15,145 nt of DNA from Alphaproteobacteria bacterium (GCA_025996655.1 BNTO01000002.1:1-15145); one strand, 5' to 3'; positions 7,543 through 14,842 are shown, counted from the stretch's first letter. Numbers and translations: made by a program. The notes: generated by a model not told the origin, from the letters alone.

Positions 7543-8964
7543 TTATTGATCTTTTGCTCCCAATCCCGAAAGTATTCTTTGCCCTTCTTCGTTAAACTCG
7601 TTATAGGCGCTAGTTTTTTTCAGAATTATATATATCACTTGCTGAACGTTAAAAGGTATATTATCATAATACGCCCTCCGTATCATCAAGTATTCGATCG
7701 CGTCCAGCAGAAGAACCGCAGCTTCCTTCGCACTCATCCTCTGAAGAAAGGAGCTCAGAAAAATGTTCTGGATTCGTTCGTAGGGCATTTTACTGTAGTC
7801 GTCTTCCAGGGCGAACGTCGCATGGCCTGGATTCTTAATATGGCTCGGATGCCCAATACAGGGTGGAGAATGTATCTCGATTCTCCACATAGGCTTTAGG
7901 ACATTTATGATATACGAGGCACTGTTAGAAACCAGTCCGTCGGGTTTCCCTATATATCTTAGTATTGACTCAAGGTCTGTTTCCTCCTGAGGGTGTTCGT
8001 TGCTTTCAGCTAGTGCCATTTTTTCGTGTTTTCCTTGTTTCGCGAAATAGTTCCACGTTTTTTTCCGGGCGTCATCGGTGCCCTGCTGATATCTTCGGTA
8101 AAGAACTTCTTCTATTCCTGCCTGCCGGGCGTTTTTTATACGAGTTGTTATAAAAAATCGATGACGTCTCCAATTAAAATATTCTGCACACGCACCAAAC
8201 AAGGTTCTTATTTTCGAGGGTGATAACAAACGTGTCAACTTCAACAGTACATCCCGGTTCATAGAGGTCAGTCCGTTTGTAAGTTCGAAAGTTTCGGCAA
8301 TCCGGATAGGAAGAAATGCCTGGAGCCTCGCTTTTTCTACGCTTGTGTCTGGCGCCCTTTTATCGTTAACAAGCAAGCTTTCTGAATATTGGCCAGGCCC
8401 TCTTTCTACAAATTTGTGCGTCGTGGTGTCGTTGTTGGCATTTTTTCCTTCTTCTTTTTCGTTGCTGCATTCTTTTAGGTGCTTTGTACGATCCAACTTC
8501 ATTAGCAGGGTTAAGCAACGCATAGATTCTTTCTTCTTGTTTGAGGTTTCTATTATTTTTTCAAGTATTCGGTTTATGTCGTCGGATAATTCAGGGGATA
8601 GTTTTTTGTAAGGCAAAATAGTTATATAATATGACAAGTCCCCGCGGAGATTAGTATCATGCCTGTAGCCAAACCTAGTATAACCCCGCGGCTCCTCGTC
8701 CTTAAAAGCTTCTCTTAACTTTCCGGCAAGTTCTATTCTCAGACAGATAAATCCTTCTTCTAGCCAGCGGTTTAGGTGTTCACCTTTTCCCTCTACTTTC
8801 ATTTTATCCAAAGCACCCACGCTTTCTTCTGCTTCAGCAAGTTTATCCTTCCAGCTTAGTCCTTCGCTCCCCCCATTTGCTGCCCTTTGTCCTAAAGAAC
8901 CGACTCCAGTCGGGCACGTAAGCATTCCTAAAAAACAAAAGGGGAGTAAAAATTTGTACTGCAT
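7543..8964 (-). CDS. gene B: exported cargo-family protein of unknown function
   Basis: 473 residues from the preferred ATG at 8964. A Sec-type signal peptide is visible (MQYKFLLPFCFLGMLT, then CPTGVGS). The Cys is conserved in A, B and C but the residues before it are a poor lipobox. The mature part has a charged N-terminal half and the family core at about residues 226-276: FELTNGLTSMNRD, SKIRTLFG, NWRRHRFFI. A C-terminal segment (SFLQRMSAKEAAVLLL, then a VIYIILKK end) aligns with SxMxxxx and VVLKK segments of gene A. A longer frame starts at ATG 9027 with AAAGGG upstream, but that region contains a promoter, and the aligned frame is broken by stops in two sister copies. No known domain was recognised. 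It sits between modules R2 and R3. Confidence 0.8.
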   Translation of the reverse strand: MQYKFLLPFCFLGMLTCPTGVGSLGQRAANGGSEGLSWKDKLAEAEESVGALDKMKVEGKGEHLNRWLEEGFICLRIELAGKLREAFKDEEPRGYTRFGYRHDTNLRGDLSYYITILPYKKLSPELSDDINRILEKIIETSNKKKESMRCLTLLMKLDRTKHLKECSNEKEEGKNANNDTTTHKFVERGPGQYSESLLVNDKRAPDTSVEKARLQAFLPIRIAETFELTNGLTSMNRDVLLKLTRLLSPSKIRTLFGACAEYFNWRRHRFFITTRIKNARQAGIEEVLYRRYQQGTDDARKKTWNYFAKQGKHEKMALAESNEHPQEETDLESILRYIGKPDGLVSNSASYIINVLKPMWRIEIHSPPCIGHPSHIKNPGHATFALEDDYSKMPYERIQNIFLSSFLQRMSAKEAAVLLLDAIEYLMIRRAYYDNIPFNVQQVIYIILKKTSAYNEFNEEGQRILSGLGAKDQ

Positions 8965-8994
8965 AAAAAATCCATTAAAAAGAAGTACTGCCTC

Positions 8995-9023
8995 TTTATA
9001 CCGCAGAAAATTACAAAATTCAA
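8995..9023 (-). promoter_or_regulatory. gene B promoter
   Basis: Minus strand TTGAAT (9023-9018), exactly 17 bases, TATAAA (9000-8995), about 30 bases before the ATG at 8964. The same arrangement occurs before gene A. TATAAA matches the -10 consensus at 5 of 6 positions. Confidence 0.6.
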
Positions 9024-9168
9024 ACATTTTTTTGCCCTTTACTCATGATTTTTTAAGAAATGTTCAGGGAGGTACAGGAGGCGGTGGGTTTGCCTCTTCA
9101 AAATCTGCTTCCCTCGCTCTACGCCCTACGAAAGTCGCTCCTCTGCGTCCACCGCGCCGCTCCTCGCT

Positions 9169-9590
9169 CTACGGCAGCCGGCCCTCGTCCACAAGCCGCT
9201 CCACAAACTCGTCGACAGGCACGGTTTGCTGCGCGTCGGTCCCAAGCTTTCGTACCGTCACGGTCCCGTCCGCCGCTTCTTTGCGCCCTACAACCAGCAC
9301 ATAAGGAATTTTTTGCAACGAATGCTCGCGGACTTTATAGGAAAGGGTTTCGTTCCTTGCATCCAGTTCCGCACGCAAGCCCTGTTGCCGCAACTTTTCA
9401 ACAACACTTTGCGCCGCCCCGTTGGCATCCTCCGTGATCGTCACCACGACAGCCTGAACCGGCGTTAACCATACCGGGAAAGCCCCGGCGTATTGCTCGA
9501 TTAAAATCCCAATAAACCGCTCCAAAGACCCCAACACAGCGCGGTGCAACATCACGGGATGCGCCCGCTCCCCGGACTCCGTAACGTAAA
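9169..9590 (-). pseudogene. thrS 3' fragment, copy 2
   Basis: Encodes ThrRS residues from about FYVTESGERAHPV through motif 3 and the full anticodon-binding domain to GRLP. About 7 of 127 residues differ from intact ThrRS after Met509, and no stop interrupts the frame. The frame is closed upstream by TGA within the 3' region of gene A, so no ThrRS core is attached. Like copy 4 it ends in VDEGRLP where the intact thrS has SEEGRLP. Confidence 0.87.
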
Positions 9591-9676
9591 AACCTCCGGT
9601 TCAGTATATCCTGTCATGAAAGGGCGGCTGTTTTTCGAACCCACAGCTTATCGATCTTTGCAAAGCCCAAATAACT

Positions 9677-11017
9677 TCACTCTCCGAATACAAGCAAGAT
9701 TCTATCCTGCAAGTTTCGAGGAAGACGGGCGACAATAGGGTTGGTGCTGTTGATGGGGCCCCCCTTTTTCAAGACAACTGTCATGACTACGCTAGGATCC
9801 CACAGGTAATCTTCTGTCACCGTCACGATCTCGGGCGCGAGTCGGACGATCTCCCCTTCGGACATCGATGAAACCACGCGTGAAAATAAATTCTTCGTGA
9901 ATTCCAGGTCGGCTCTTTCCATCGGACGGGGCATAGACCAGAGGGGGCAAACTTCAACCAAGAAAAAAACCAAAATTCGCGCTTCCCCGTGCCAGGTGGT
10001 TGTGACTTGTTCATTTTTTCCCGCAGAACTATTCAAACGTTGGTATACGTTGTGGTTTTCGTACGAAGGGTCTTCGATCAGCTCTCTAATAATGTTGAAG
10101 GGATTTTCATCGCATGCGGCCTTGATGGTTTGCTTCAGTCCGTTGTATAGCTTGTAAAATAGCCACTCCTGTAGCGCGTCTACTTTGCAGTTCCTTAAAC
10201 GACATTTGTGTATAACGTCGATAAGCTTTATGAATATGCTACCTAGATCCTGCGCGGCGCCTGTAGCGGCCTTCGTCCGTCCCGATATAAAATAGTGGTG
10301 ATTTTTCCATATAAAACTTTCAGCGCTCATACCAAGCAATGTCCTTAGTTTATTCGGTTTTTCGCCCATCAACGCGCATAGTCTGAGCAAAATATCCCTT
10401 TTCATTCCGAGTACGCCATTTTCGATCTCAAACTCCGGCCCCGTTACAAGAGGGGAGAATTTTAAGCTACGTTGGGGTGGAGGTGGAGTCCCGGTTCTTT
10501 TTGATTTTATCCATCTTTCAAGGAGCCGTTCATCGGAGTTGTTTGGATTTAAGACGTACCTCGCTAGTTCCCCCCGTCCCTTAGCCATCGCTTCTTTGCT
10601 TATGTCCTCCGCGGCGTCAGCCCAGCGGTTCGCTACCTCTTCCACCACCGGTCTTCCCCTCACTAGACCCACGCTAGTATCCAAAGAGGTCAGTAGCAAA
10701 TCCAAGAACTCTGGTAGCGCGGATAAGTCAACAGGAACTCTCAAGCAACCTAAATCAGCTTCCTCCAGGAAGGTTTGTTGTATATGAATAGATTCCTCGA
10801 TCATTGTACGCATCCTACCTGATGCGGTTTCCTTAACACCGATTATTAGTGTGAGTTCTGAAAAACTTTGTTGTGCAGACTTCAAATTTGAGACTAATCT
10901 CGCATTAACGGGCGAAAGCGGTGCTCCCTCTTTGTTTCTGTTGTCTAGAGAACCTATACCGGTTGGACACATAAGCATCCCTAAAAAACAGAAGGGGAGT
11001 AAAAATTTGTACTGCAT
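9677..11017 (-). CDS. gene A: exported cargo-family protein of unknown function
   Basis: 446 residues from the preferred ATG at 11017. The signal peptide (MQYKFLLPFCFLGMLM, then CPTGIGS) is almost identical to that of gene B, but homology drops sharply after it. The mature protein has a helical N-terminal region, a short Pro run (TGTPPPPQ), and the family core at about residues 196-248: FEIENGVLGMKRD, NKLRTLLGM, W and HHYFISGR. A C-terminal segment SRVVSSMSEGEIVRL and VVMTVVLKKG aligns with gene B. A longer frame starts at ATG 11080 with a good AAAGGA site, so a 21-residue extension cannot be excluded; the promoter inside it argues against that. It lies directly downstream of intact thrS, separated by the thrS hairpin. 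Confidence 0.8.
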   Translation of the reverse strand: MQYKFLLPFCFLGMLMCPTGIGSLDNRNKEGAPLSPVNARLVSNLKSAQQSFSELTLIIGVKETASGRMRTMIEESIHIQQTFLEEADLGCLRVPVDLSALPEFLDLLLTSLDTSVGLVRGRPVVEEVANRWADAAEDISKEAMAKGRGELARYVLNPNNSDERLLERWIKSKRTGTPPPPQRSLKFSPLVTGPEFEIENGVLGMKRDILLRLCALMGEKPNKLRTLLGMSAESFIWKNHHYFISGRTKAATGAAQDLGSIFIKLIDVIHKCRLRNCKVDALQEWLFYKLYNGLKQTIKAACDENPFNIIRELIEDPSYENHNVYQRLNSSAGKNEQVTTTWHGEARILVFFLVEVCPLWSMPRPMERADLEFTKNLFSRVVSSMSEGEIVRLAPEIVTVTEDYLWDPSVVMTVVLKKGGPINSTNPIVARLPRNLQDRILLVFGE

Positions 11018-11047
11018 AAAAAATCCATTAAAAAGAAGTATTGCCTC

Positions 11048-11076
11048 TTTATACCGCAGAAATTTACAAAATTCAA
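11048..11076 (-). promoter_or_regulatory. gene A promoter
   Basis: Minus strand TTGAAT (11076-11071), 17-base spacer, TATAAA (11053-11048), about 30 bases before the ATG at 11017. It is conserved base for base in the R2 copy before gene B. In the aligned MORN and gene C copies the reading frame is lost while the TATA-like element remains, which supports a promoter role over coding. Confidence 0.6.
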
Positions 11077-11099
11077 ACATTTTTTTCCTTTACTCATGA

Positions 11100-11141
11100 T
11101 TTTTTAAAAAATGTTAAGAGAGGCGGTGGATTGGCCTCTCT
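11100..11141 (-). terminator. thrS 3' hairpin
   Basis: On the minus strand AGAGAGGC (11141-11134) pairs perfectly with GCCTCTCT (11124-11117) over a nine-base loop, followed by TTAACATTTTTT. The T-run is set back a few bases, so termination may be partial. The same stem is kept in R3 and shortened to five pairs in R2 and R4. An alternative pairing of GCGGATT upstream with AATCCaCCGC in the loop region is possible. Confidence 0.5.
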
Positions 11142-11210
11142 AGAAATCCGCTTCTCTCGCTCTACGCCCTACGAAAGTCGCTCCTCTCGTCCACCGCGCC
11201 GCTCCTCGCT

Positions 11211-13118
11211 CTACGGCAGCCGTCCCTCCTCCGAAAGCCGTGCCACAAACTCGTCGACAGGCACGGTTTGCTGCGCGTCGGTCCCAAGCTTGCGCACCGT
11301 CACCGTCCCGTCCGCCGCTTCTTTCCGCCCGACAACCAGCACATAAGGAATTTTTTGCAAAGAATGCTCGCGGACTTTATAGGAAAGGGTTTCGTTCCGC
11401 GCATCCATCTCCGCGCGCAGCCCCCGCTGCCTCAGCTTGTCGACAATACTTTGCGCTGCCCCGTTGGCATCCTCCGTGATCGTCACCACGACAGCCTGAA
11501 CCGGCGTCAACCATACCGGGAAAGCCCCGGCGTATTGCTCGATTAAAATCCCAATAAACCGCTCCAAAGACCCCAACACAGCGCGGTGCAACATCACGGG
11601 GTGCGCCCGCTCCCCGGACTCCGTAACGTAAAGCGCGCCCAGGCGCTCTGGCAAAACAAAATCCACCTGAAGCGTGCCGCACTGCCAGTCGCGGCCCAAG
11701 CAATCTTTCAAAACAAATTCCAGTTTGGGGCCGTAAAAGGCGCCTTCCCCGGTGTTGAGCGTGAAATCCAGCCCCGCTGCGAGCGTGGCCTCTTTTAGGG
11801 CGCGTTCGGCGAGGTCCCACGTTGCGTCGCTTCCGGCGCGCTTGGCGGGACGGTCCGAAAATTTGACAAAAAAGGAGTCGAAGCCCAGCGCTGTGTACGT
11901 CTCGCGGAGGAGCTCGCAAAAGGCCTTGGTTTCGCTGATGATCTGCTGAGGCGTGCAAAAGATGTGGGCGTCGTCTTGAACAAAACCGCGCACGCGCATG
12001 AGGCCGTGCAACGCGCCCGAGGGTTCATAGCGGTGGCACGAGCCGAACTCCGCCATGCGCCAAGGGAGGTCTTTATAGCTGACGGTGCGCTGTTTGAAAA
12101 TTTGGATGTGGCACGGGCAGTTCATGGGTTTTAGGGCCATGACGCGGCCGTCTTCGCATTCGGTCACAAACATATTTTCGCGAAATTTTTCCCAATGCCC
12201 CGACTCTTCCCACAAAACGCGGTCGAGGAGCATGGGCGTGTGGACTTCTTTGTAGCTGTTGGCGGCCAGGCGCTTCCGAAGGAAGTCGCGCAAAAGGCGG
12301 TACAGCGTCCAGCCCTTTGTGTGCCAAAAAACGGCGCCGGGGGCGATGTCTTGGAAGTGAAACAAATCCATTTCTTGGCCGATTCTGCGGTGATCGCGTT
12401 TTTCGGACTCTTCCTTGCGCCGGGAGTACGCCTCCAAATCCGCTTGCGTAGGCCAAACCGTTCCGTAGATGCGCTGCAAAGCGTCACGACTTTTTTCGCC
12501 TTTCCAGTAGGACCCTGAGGACGCGAGAATTTTGAAGGCGTCTCCAATGAAACGCGTGGACGGAAGGTGAGGACCGCGGCACAGGTCGTAGGCATCGCCG
12601 AGGCGGTAGACGGAAACGGTATCGTCACTAATGTCTTTTAGGATTTCGATTTTATAGGGCTCGTGGCGGCCTTCAAAGAAACGGAGGGCGTCGAGGCGCG
12701 GCATGATGAGGCGCTCAAAGGCTAAGTCTTCCGAAACGAGGGCTTGCATCTTTTTTTCAATGGCGGCAAGGTCCTCTGGCGTAAAGGCGCGCGAAACGTG
12801 GAAATCAAAAAAGAAGCCGTTTTCGGTGGCAGGGCCGACCGCCAACTTAGCGTCGGGAAAGAGAGCTTGAACGGCATGTGATAGCAAATGCGCCGTGCTG
12901 TGCCGTAGAACCTCAAGGGCGTCGGGATGCTGGAGCGTGAGGATTTCGACTGTCGAGGCGTCGGGCAGCGGCGCCTTTAAATCAGCGAGGGCGTTATTAA
13001 CGCGGCACAGGACACCAGTTTTTTTGAGGCTCTGCGACAAGGCTGCGGCGAGATCCTCGCCCGAAAGAGCTTCTTCAAAATGCCGCTTTTGGCCATCTTT
13101 TAAAAAAATATCAACCAT
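11211..13118 (-). CDS. thrS: threonyl-tRNA synthetase (ThrRS)
   Basis: Class II synthetase that charges tRNA-Thr and edits mis-charged Ser-tRNA-Thr in the cytosol. At 635 residues it is full length. An N-terminal TGS domain (about 1-62) is followed by the editing domain, with His73, His77, Cys180 and His184. In the catalytic domain the zinc ligands are Cys334 (MNCPCH), His385 (DDAHIFC) and His511 (VMLHRA), at the same numbers as in E. coli. Motif 2 is around RYEPSGALHGLMRVRGF and motif 3 around [10 protein letters not shown]. The anticodon-binding domain covers about 535-635. ATG 13118 is preceded by AAGGAGA at good spacing. It follows rplI by about 140 bases on the same strand. Its 3' part, from about codon 496 to 509 onward, is the source of three downstream fragments. 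Confidence 0.97.
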   Translation of the reverse strand: MVDIFLKDGQKRHFEEALSGEDLAAALSQSLKKTGVLCRVNNALADLKAPLPDASTVEILTLQHPDALEVLRHSTAHLLSHAVQALFPDAKLAVGPATENGFFFDFHVSRAFTPEDLAAIEKKMQALVSEDLAFERLIMPRLDALRFFEGRHEPYKIEILKDISDDTVSVYRLGDAYDLCRGPHLPSTRFIGDAFKILASSGSYWKGEKSRDALQRIYGTVWPTQADLEAYSRRKEESEKRDHRRIGQEMDLFHFQDIAPGAVFWHTKGWTLYRLLRDFLRKRLAANSYKEVHTPMLLDRVLWEESGHWEKFRENMFVTECEDGRVMALKPMNCPCHIQIFKQRTVSYKDLPWRMAEFGSCHRYEPSGALHGLMRVRGFVQDDAHIFCTPQQIISETKAFCELLRETYTALGFDSFFVKFSDRPAKRAGSDATWDLAERALKEATLAAGLDFTLNTGEGAFYGPKLEFVLKDCLGRDWQCGTLQVDFVLPERLGALYVTESGERAHPVMLHRAVLGSLERFIGILIEQYAGAFPVWLTPVQAVVVTITEDANGAAQSIVDKLRQRGLRAEMDARNETLSYKVREHSLQKIPYVLVVGRKEAADGTVTVRKLGTDAQQTVPVDEFVARLSEEGRLP

Positions 13119-13226
13119 GATTTTTCTCCTTTTAACACTATGAATTCAAAAATATGAAAATAAATAACAAAACGCCGAGCCCTCCCGTATGAGAAGTCTC
13201 CGTAAGCGTTACGCAAAAATGATGAC

Positions 13227-13239
13227 GGCGCAAGGCGCC
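13227..13239 (-). terminator. small hairpin between rplI and thrS
   Basis: On the minus strand GGCGC and GCGCC form a five-pair stem with a three-base loop, and ATTTTTG follows about seven bases later. It is a weak candidate terminator or processing site in the rplI-thrS gap. No convincing promoter for thrS was found, so read-through from rplI is possible. Confidence 0.28.
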
Positions 13240-13261
13240 CAGCACAAGCGAAAGATAGAAC

Positions 13262-13927
13262 TTATTTAGTTCGCGTTCGTGTGGCTTCAGGATGTTTCCG
13301 ATCCTTTTTTTTGTCGGTGGACGCAGAAGGCGCGTCAGGCAAGTCGTCTCCCTCGGCGGTTGCCGCAGCTTCGGCCTCGGCCTTTCCTTTCTTAGAGGAT
13401 TTCGCCCCTTTCTTTTCCGTTTTCTCTTTGTCCTCTTCTTTAACAGGATTCAAGAACGCCTCCCACTGGGCGGCGGCCTCTTCTTCTGTTTGAGCGACAT
13501 TGATTTTTATAGAAACGGAAACTTCGGGGTGAAGCGTGAGCTTGACCACATGCACGCCCAGCCCTTTGATGGGCTCAGGAATGCTGACTTGCGTTTTATG
13601 AACAATAACGCCTTCTTGAATGAGGGCGTTGGCGATGTCGGTGCTGCGAACAGAACCAAACAAATGCCCGGATTCCCCGGCCTGGCGAATAAGATTCAAA
13701 CAAATTTTCTCGACTTTGTGCGAAATTTGTTCCGCGTCTTTCTTCTTCTTGATGTTTTCCGTTTCGAGATGAATCTTTTGCGCTTCGAAAAAGTCTAAGT
13801 TTTCCTTGGTCGCCCGAAGCGCTTTCTTGCGCGGGAGTAAGAAATTCCGAGCGTACCCACGCTTCACGGTCACAACGTTCCCCATAAAACCAAGGTTCTC
13901 AACTCTTTCTAACAAAACGACTTTCAT
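13262..13927 (-). CDS. rplI: 50S ribosomal protein L9
   Basis: L9 binds 23S rRNA at the base of the L1 stalk and helps keep the reading frame. The N-terminal rRNA-binding domain is clear (MKVVLLERVENLG, then GYARNFLLPRKKA). The long connecting helix is at about 40-80. The C-terminal domain ends near residue 150 (VHVVKLTLHPEVSVSIKINV). At 221 residues it is longer than the usual 150: a tail of about 60 residues rich in Lys, Glu and Ala extends it, an extension seen in some alphaproteobacteria. ATG 13927 has AAAAGGA upstream. L9 genes usually follow rpsF and rpsR, but here nothing coding lies within 900 bases upstream and the gene has its own promoter. Confidence 0.96.
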   Translation of the reverse strand: MKVVLLERVENLGFMGNVVTVKRGYARNFLLPRKKALRATKENLDFFEAQKIHLETENIKKKKDAEQISHKVEKICLNLIRQAGESGHLFGSVRSTDIANALIQEGVIVHKTQVSIPEPIKGLGVHVVKLTLHPEVSVSIKINVAQTEEEAAAQWEAFLNPVKEEDKEKTEKKGAKSSKKGKAEAEAAATAEGDDLPDAPSASTDKKKDRKHPEATRTRTK

Positions 13928-13974
13928 AACGCGATCCTTTTGGGCAAAAAAGAAAATTCAAAGAACCATGATTC

Positions 13975-14004
13975 ACTATAGCAGGAATAAGACAAAAAAA
14001 TCAA
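13975..14004 (-). promoter_or_regulatory. rplI promoter
   Basis: Minus strand TTGATT (14004-13999), 18-base spacer, TATAGT (13980-13975), about 47 bases before the rplI ATG. The -10 hexamer matches consensus at 5 of 6 positions. Confidence 0.5.
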
Positions 14005-14113
14005 AGAACAAAAAAAGCCCATCTTTAGGACCCGACAAAAGCAAAGAGAAGAAGGCTTTCTTGGGGAAATTTAAATTTTTAAAGTACAATCTAGGAAAAA
14101 GCATGCTAGAAAC

Positions 14114-14132
14114 GTCTCACGGAGACTTTTTT
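14114..14132 (+). terminator. small plus-strand hairpin with T-run
   Basis: GTCTC (14114-14118), loop ACG, GAGAC (14122-14126), then six T. This has the form of a short rho-independent terminator on the plus strand. No plus-strand gene was recognised upstream, so it may end a small RNA or antisense transcript starting near the rplI promoter. Confidence 0.3.
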
Positions 14133-14343
14133 AGCCTTTTTCAAAAAAAGTTCAAAACTCTCTGACCCGTAAAGAAATTGGGCCTCAGAGCTGTCGCAAA
14201 AATCGCATAAGAACAGAGAATCTCCATTCTAGAGAATAATTGGCGGGCCGAAATGTAGCAATCGCGAAACCTCGCTACGTCAAAACGCTGGAAAGATCAC
14301 CTGTTTTTTGCAAAAATCGCCACTTTTTTCGAAAATTGTCACG

Positions 14344-14486
14344 AAAAAGTGCACCATTCCGCAAAACAAATATTCGTTGCCTTTAACTTCAACGCCAGGA
14401 TTTTTGGGGTGTTGGCGGTTCAGTTATTCTTCGCGAAGAAAAAATGTAGCATTTTTTTGTAGCAGAAAGACCCTATGGATAACTTT
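14344..14486 (+). repeat. 143-bp direct repeat, copy 1
   Basis: Begins AAAAAGTGCACCAT and ends GGATAACTTT, like copy 2 at 14642-14784. In order it contains an inverted repeat TAACT...AGTTA enclosing a GC stem, the palindrome TTCTTCGCGAAGAA, two TGTAGCA boxes (14445-14451, 14458-14464) and TATGGATAA, which on the minus strand reads TTATCCATA, one base from a DnaA box. Confidence 0.75.
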
Positions 14487-14641
14487 TCCAAAAAGCCAAA
14501 TTTTACGTAAAATGCTACAGTTTGTGATGCTACATCTTGGCTATTCAAAAGCAAGAGTCACAAAAAACGATTTAAAACGCCGTTTTTCTCTCCCCAACCG
14601 TCCTATAAAATTATTCTCTCGGATTCCGCTAAAATCGCCCA

Positions 14642-14784
14642 AAAAAGTGCACCATCCTGTAGAGCAAGTATTCCGTTCTCTTAACTTCAACTCCTTGATT
14701 TTCAAGGGGTTCGAGCCTTAAGTTATTCTTTACGAAGGCAAAATGTAGCACTTTTGTAGCAATGGAATCCCGGTGGATAACTTT
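14642..14784 (+). repeat. 143-bp direct repeat, copy 2
   Basis: Same order of parts as copy 1, 298 bases downstream: TAACTT...AAGTTA outer arms, inner stem CTCCTTGA/TCAAGGGG with different bases from copy 1, two TGTAGCA boxes (14744-14750, 14755-14761) and GGTGGATAA (minus strand TTATCCACC). Sequence identity is high at the ends and boxes and lower in the stem. Confidence 0.75.
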
Positions 14785-14833
14785 GCTTTTTCGCGGCCTA
14801 GGAATCTCTTTTTTACCCCTGAAACAACGCGCC

Positions 14834-14842
14834 CATGTTATA
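14834..14842 (+). promoter_or_regulatory. extended -10 promoter before the Rpn gene
   Basis: ATGTTATAATG contains TGnTATAAT, a perfect extended -10 element, about 35 bases before ATG 14877. No good -35 hexamer is present, which extended -10 promoters do not require. It lies just after direct-repeat copy 2, so proteins binding that repeat could control it. Confidence 0.5.

Larger units (their letters stand above)
8897..9590 (-). repeat. array module R2
   Basis: Second direct-repeat module, nearly identical to R1 over almost 700 bases. On the minus strand it contains thrS from about codon 496 (9590) to the stop (9169-9171), a conserved 3' untranslated stretch, the hairpin GAGGC/GCCTC (9096-9092 with 9082-9078), the promoter block and the signal-peptide codons of gene B. 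Homology to R1 ends sharply at both sides: at 9590 toward gene A and just after the signal peptide toward gene B. Confidence 0.9.
10949..11632 (-). repeat. array module R1 (parent copy, overlapping thrS)
   Basis: The copy of the repeat that is part of the intact thrS gene. It covers thrS from about codon 496 to the stop at 11211, the roughly 130-base 3' region, the promoter block, and the signal-peptide codons of gene A. It defines what was duplicated: every other module carries the same order of parts in the same orientation. Confidence 0.9.

Noticed and set aside
8916..8964. Lipoprotein signal for the cargo family
   Set aside because: A Cys follows the hydrophobic segment in all three proteins, but the preceding residues (MLT, LM, ALT) do not fit a standard lipobox, so only a general signal peptide is claimed.
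11018..11080. Upstream ATG starts for genes A and B (11080 and 9027)
   Set aside because: They have good AAAGGA/AAAGGG sites, but the segment contains a conserved promoter, and the aligned frame is stopped by TGA and TAG in the MORN and gene C copies. Kept only as an alternative start.
4667..11594. Integrative element using the thrS 3' end as attachment site
   Set aside because: The rebuilt 3' ends look like such a site, but no integrase or other mobility gene is in the array, and the duplicated tail is far longer than an attachment core.
4480..11632. CRISPR-like array
   Set aside because: Repeats are hundreds of bases long and separated by whole genes; no short regular repeats or cas genes are present.
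13968..14165. Lys-rich 65-residue plus-strand ORF upstream of rplI
   Set aside because: Composition follows the A-rich DNA, there is no clear ribosome binding site, it overlaps the rplI promoter and contains a terminator-like hairpin.
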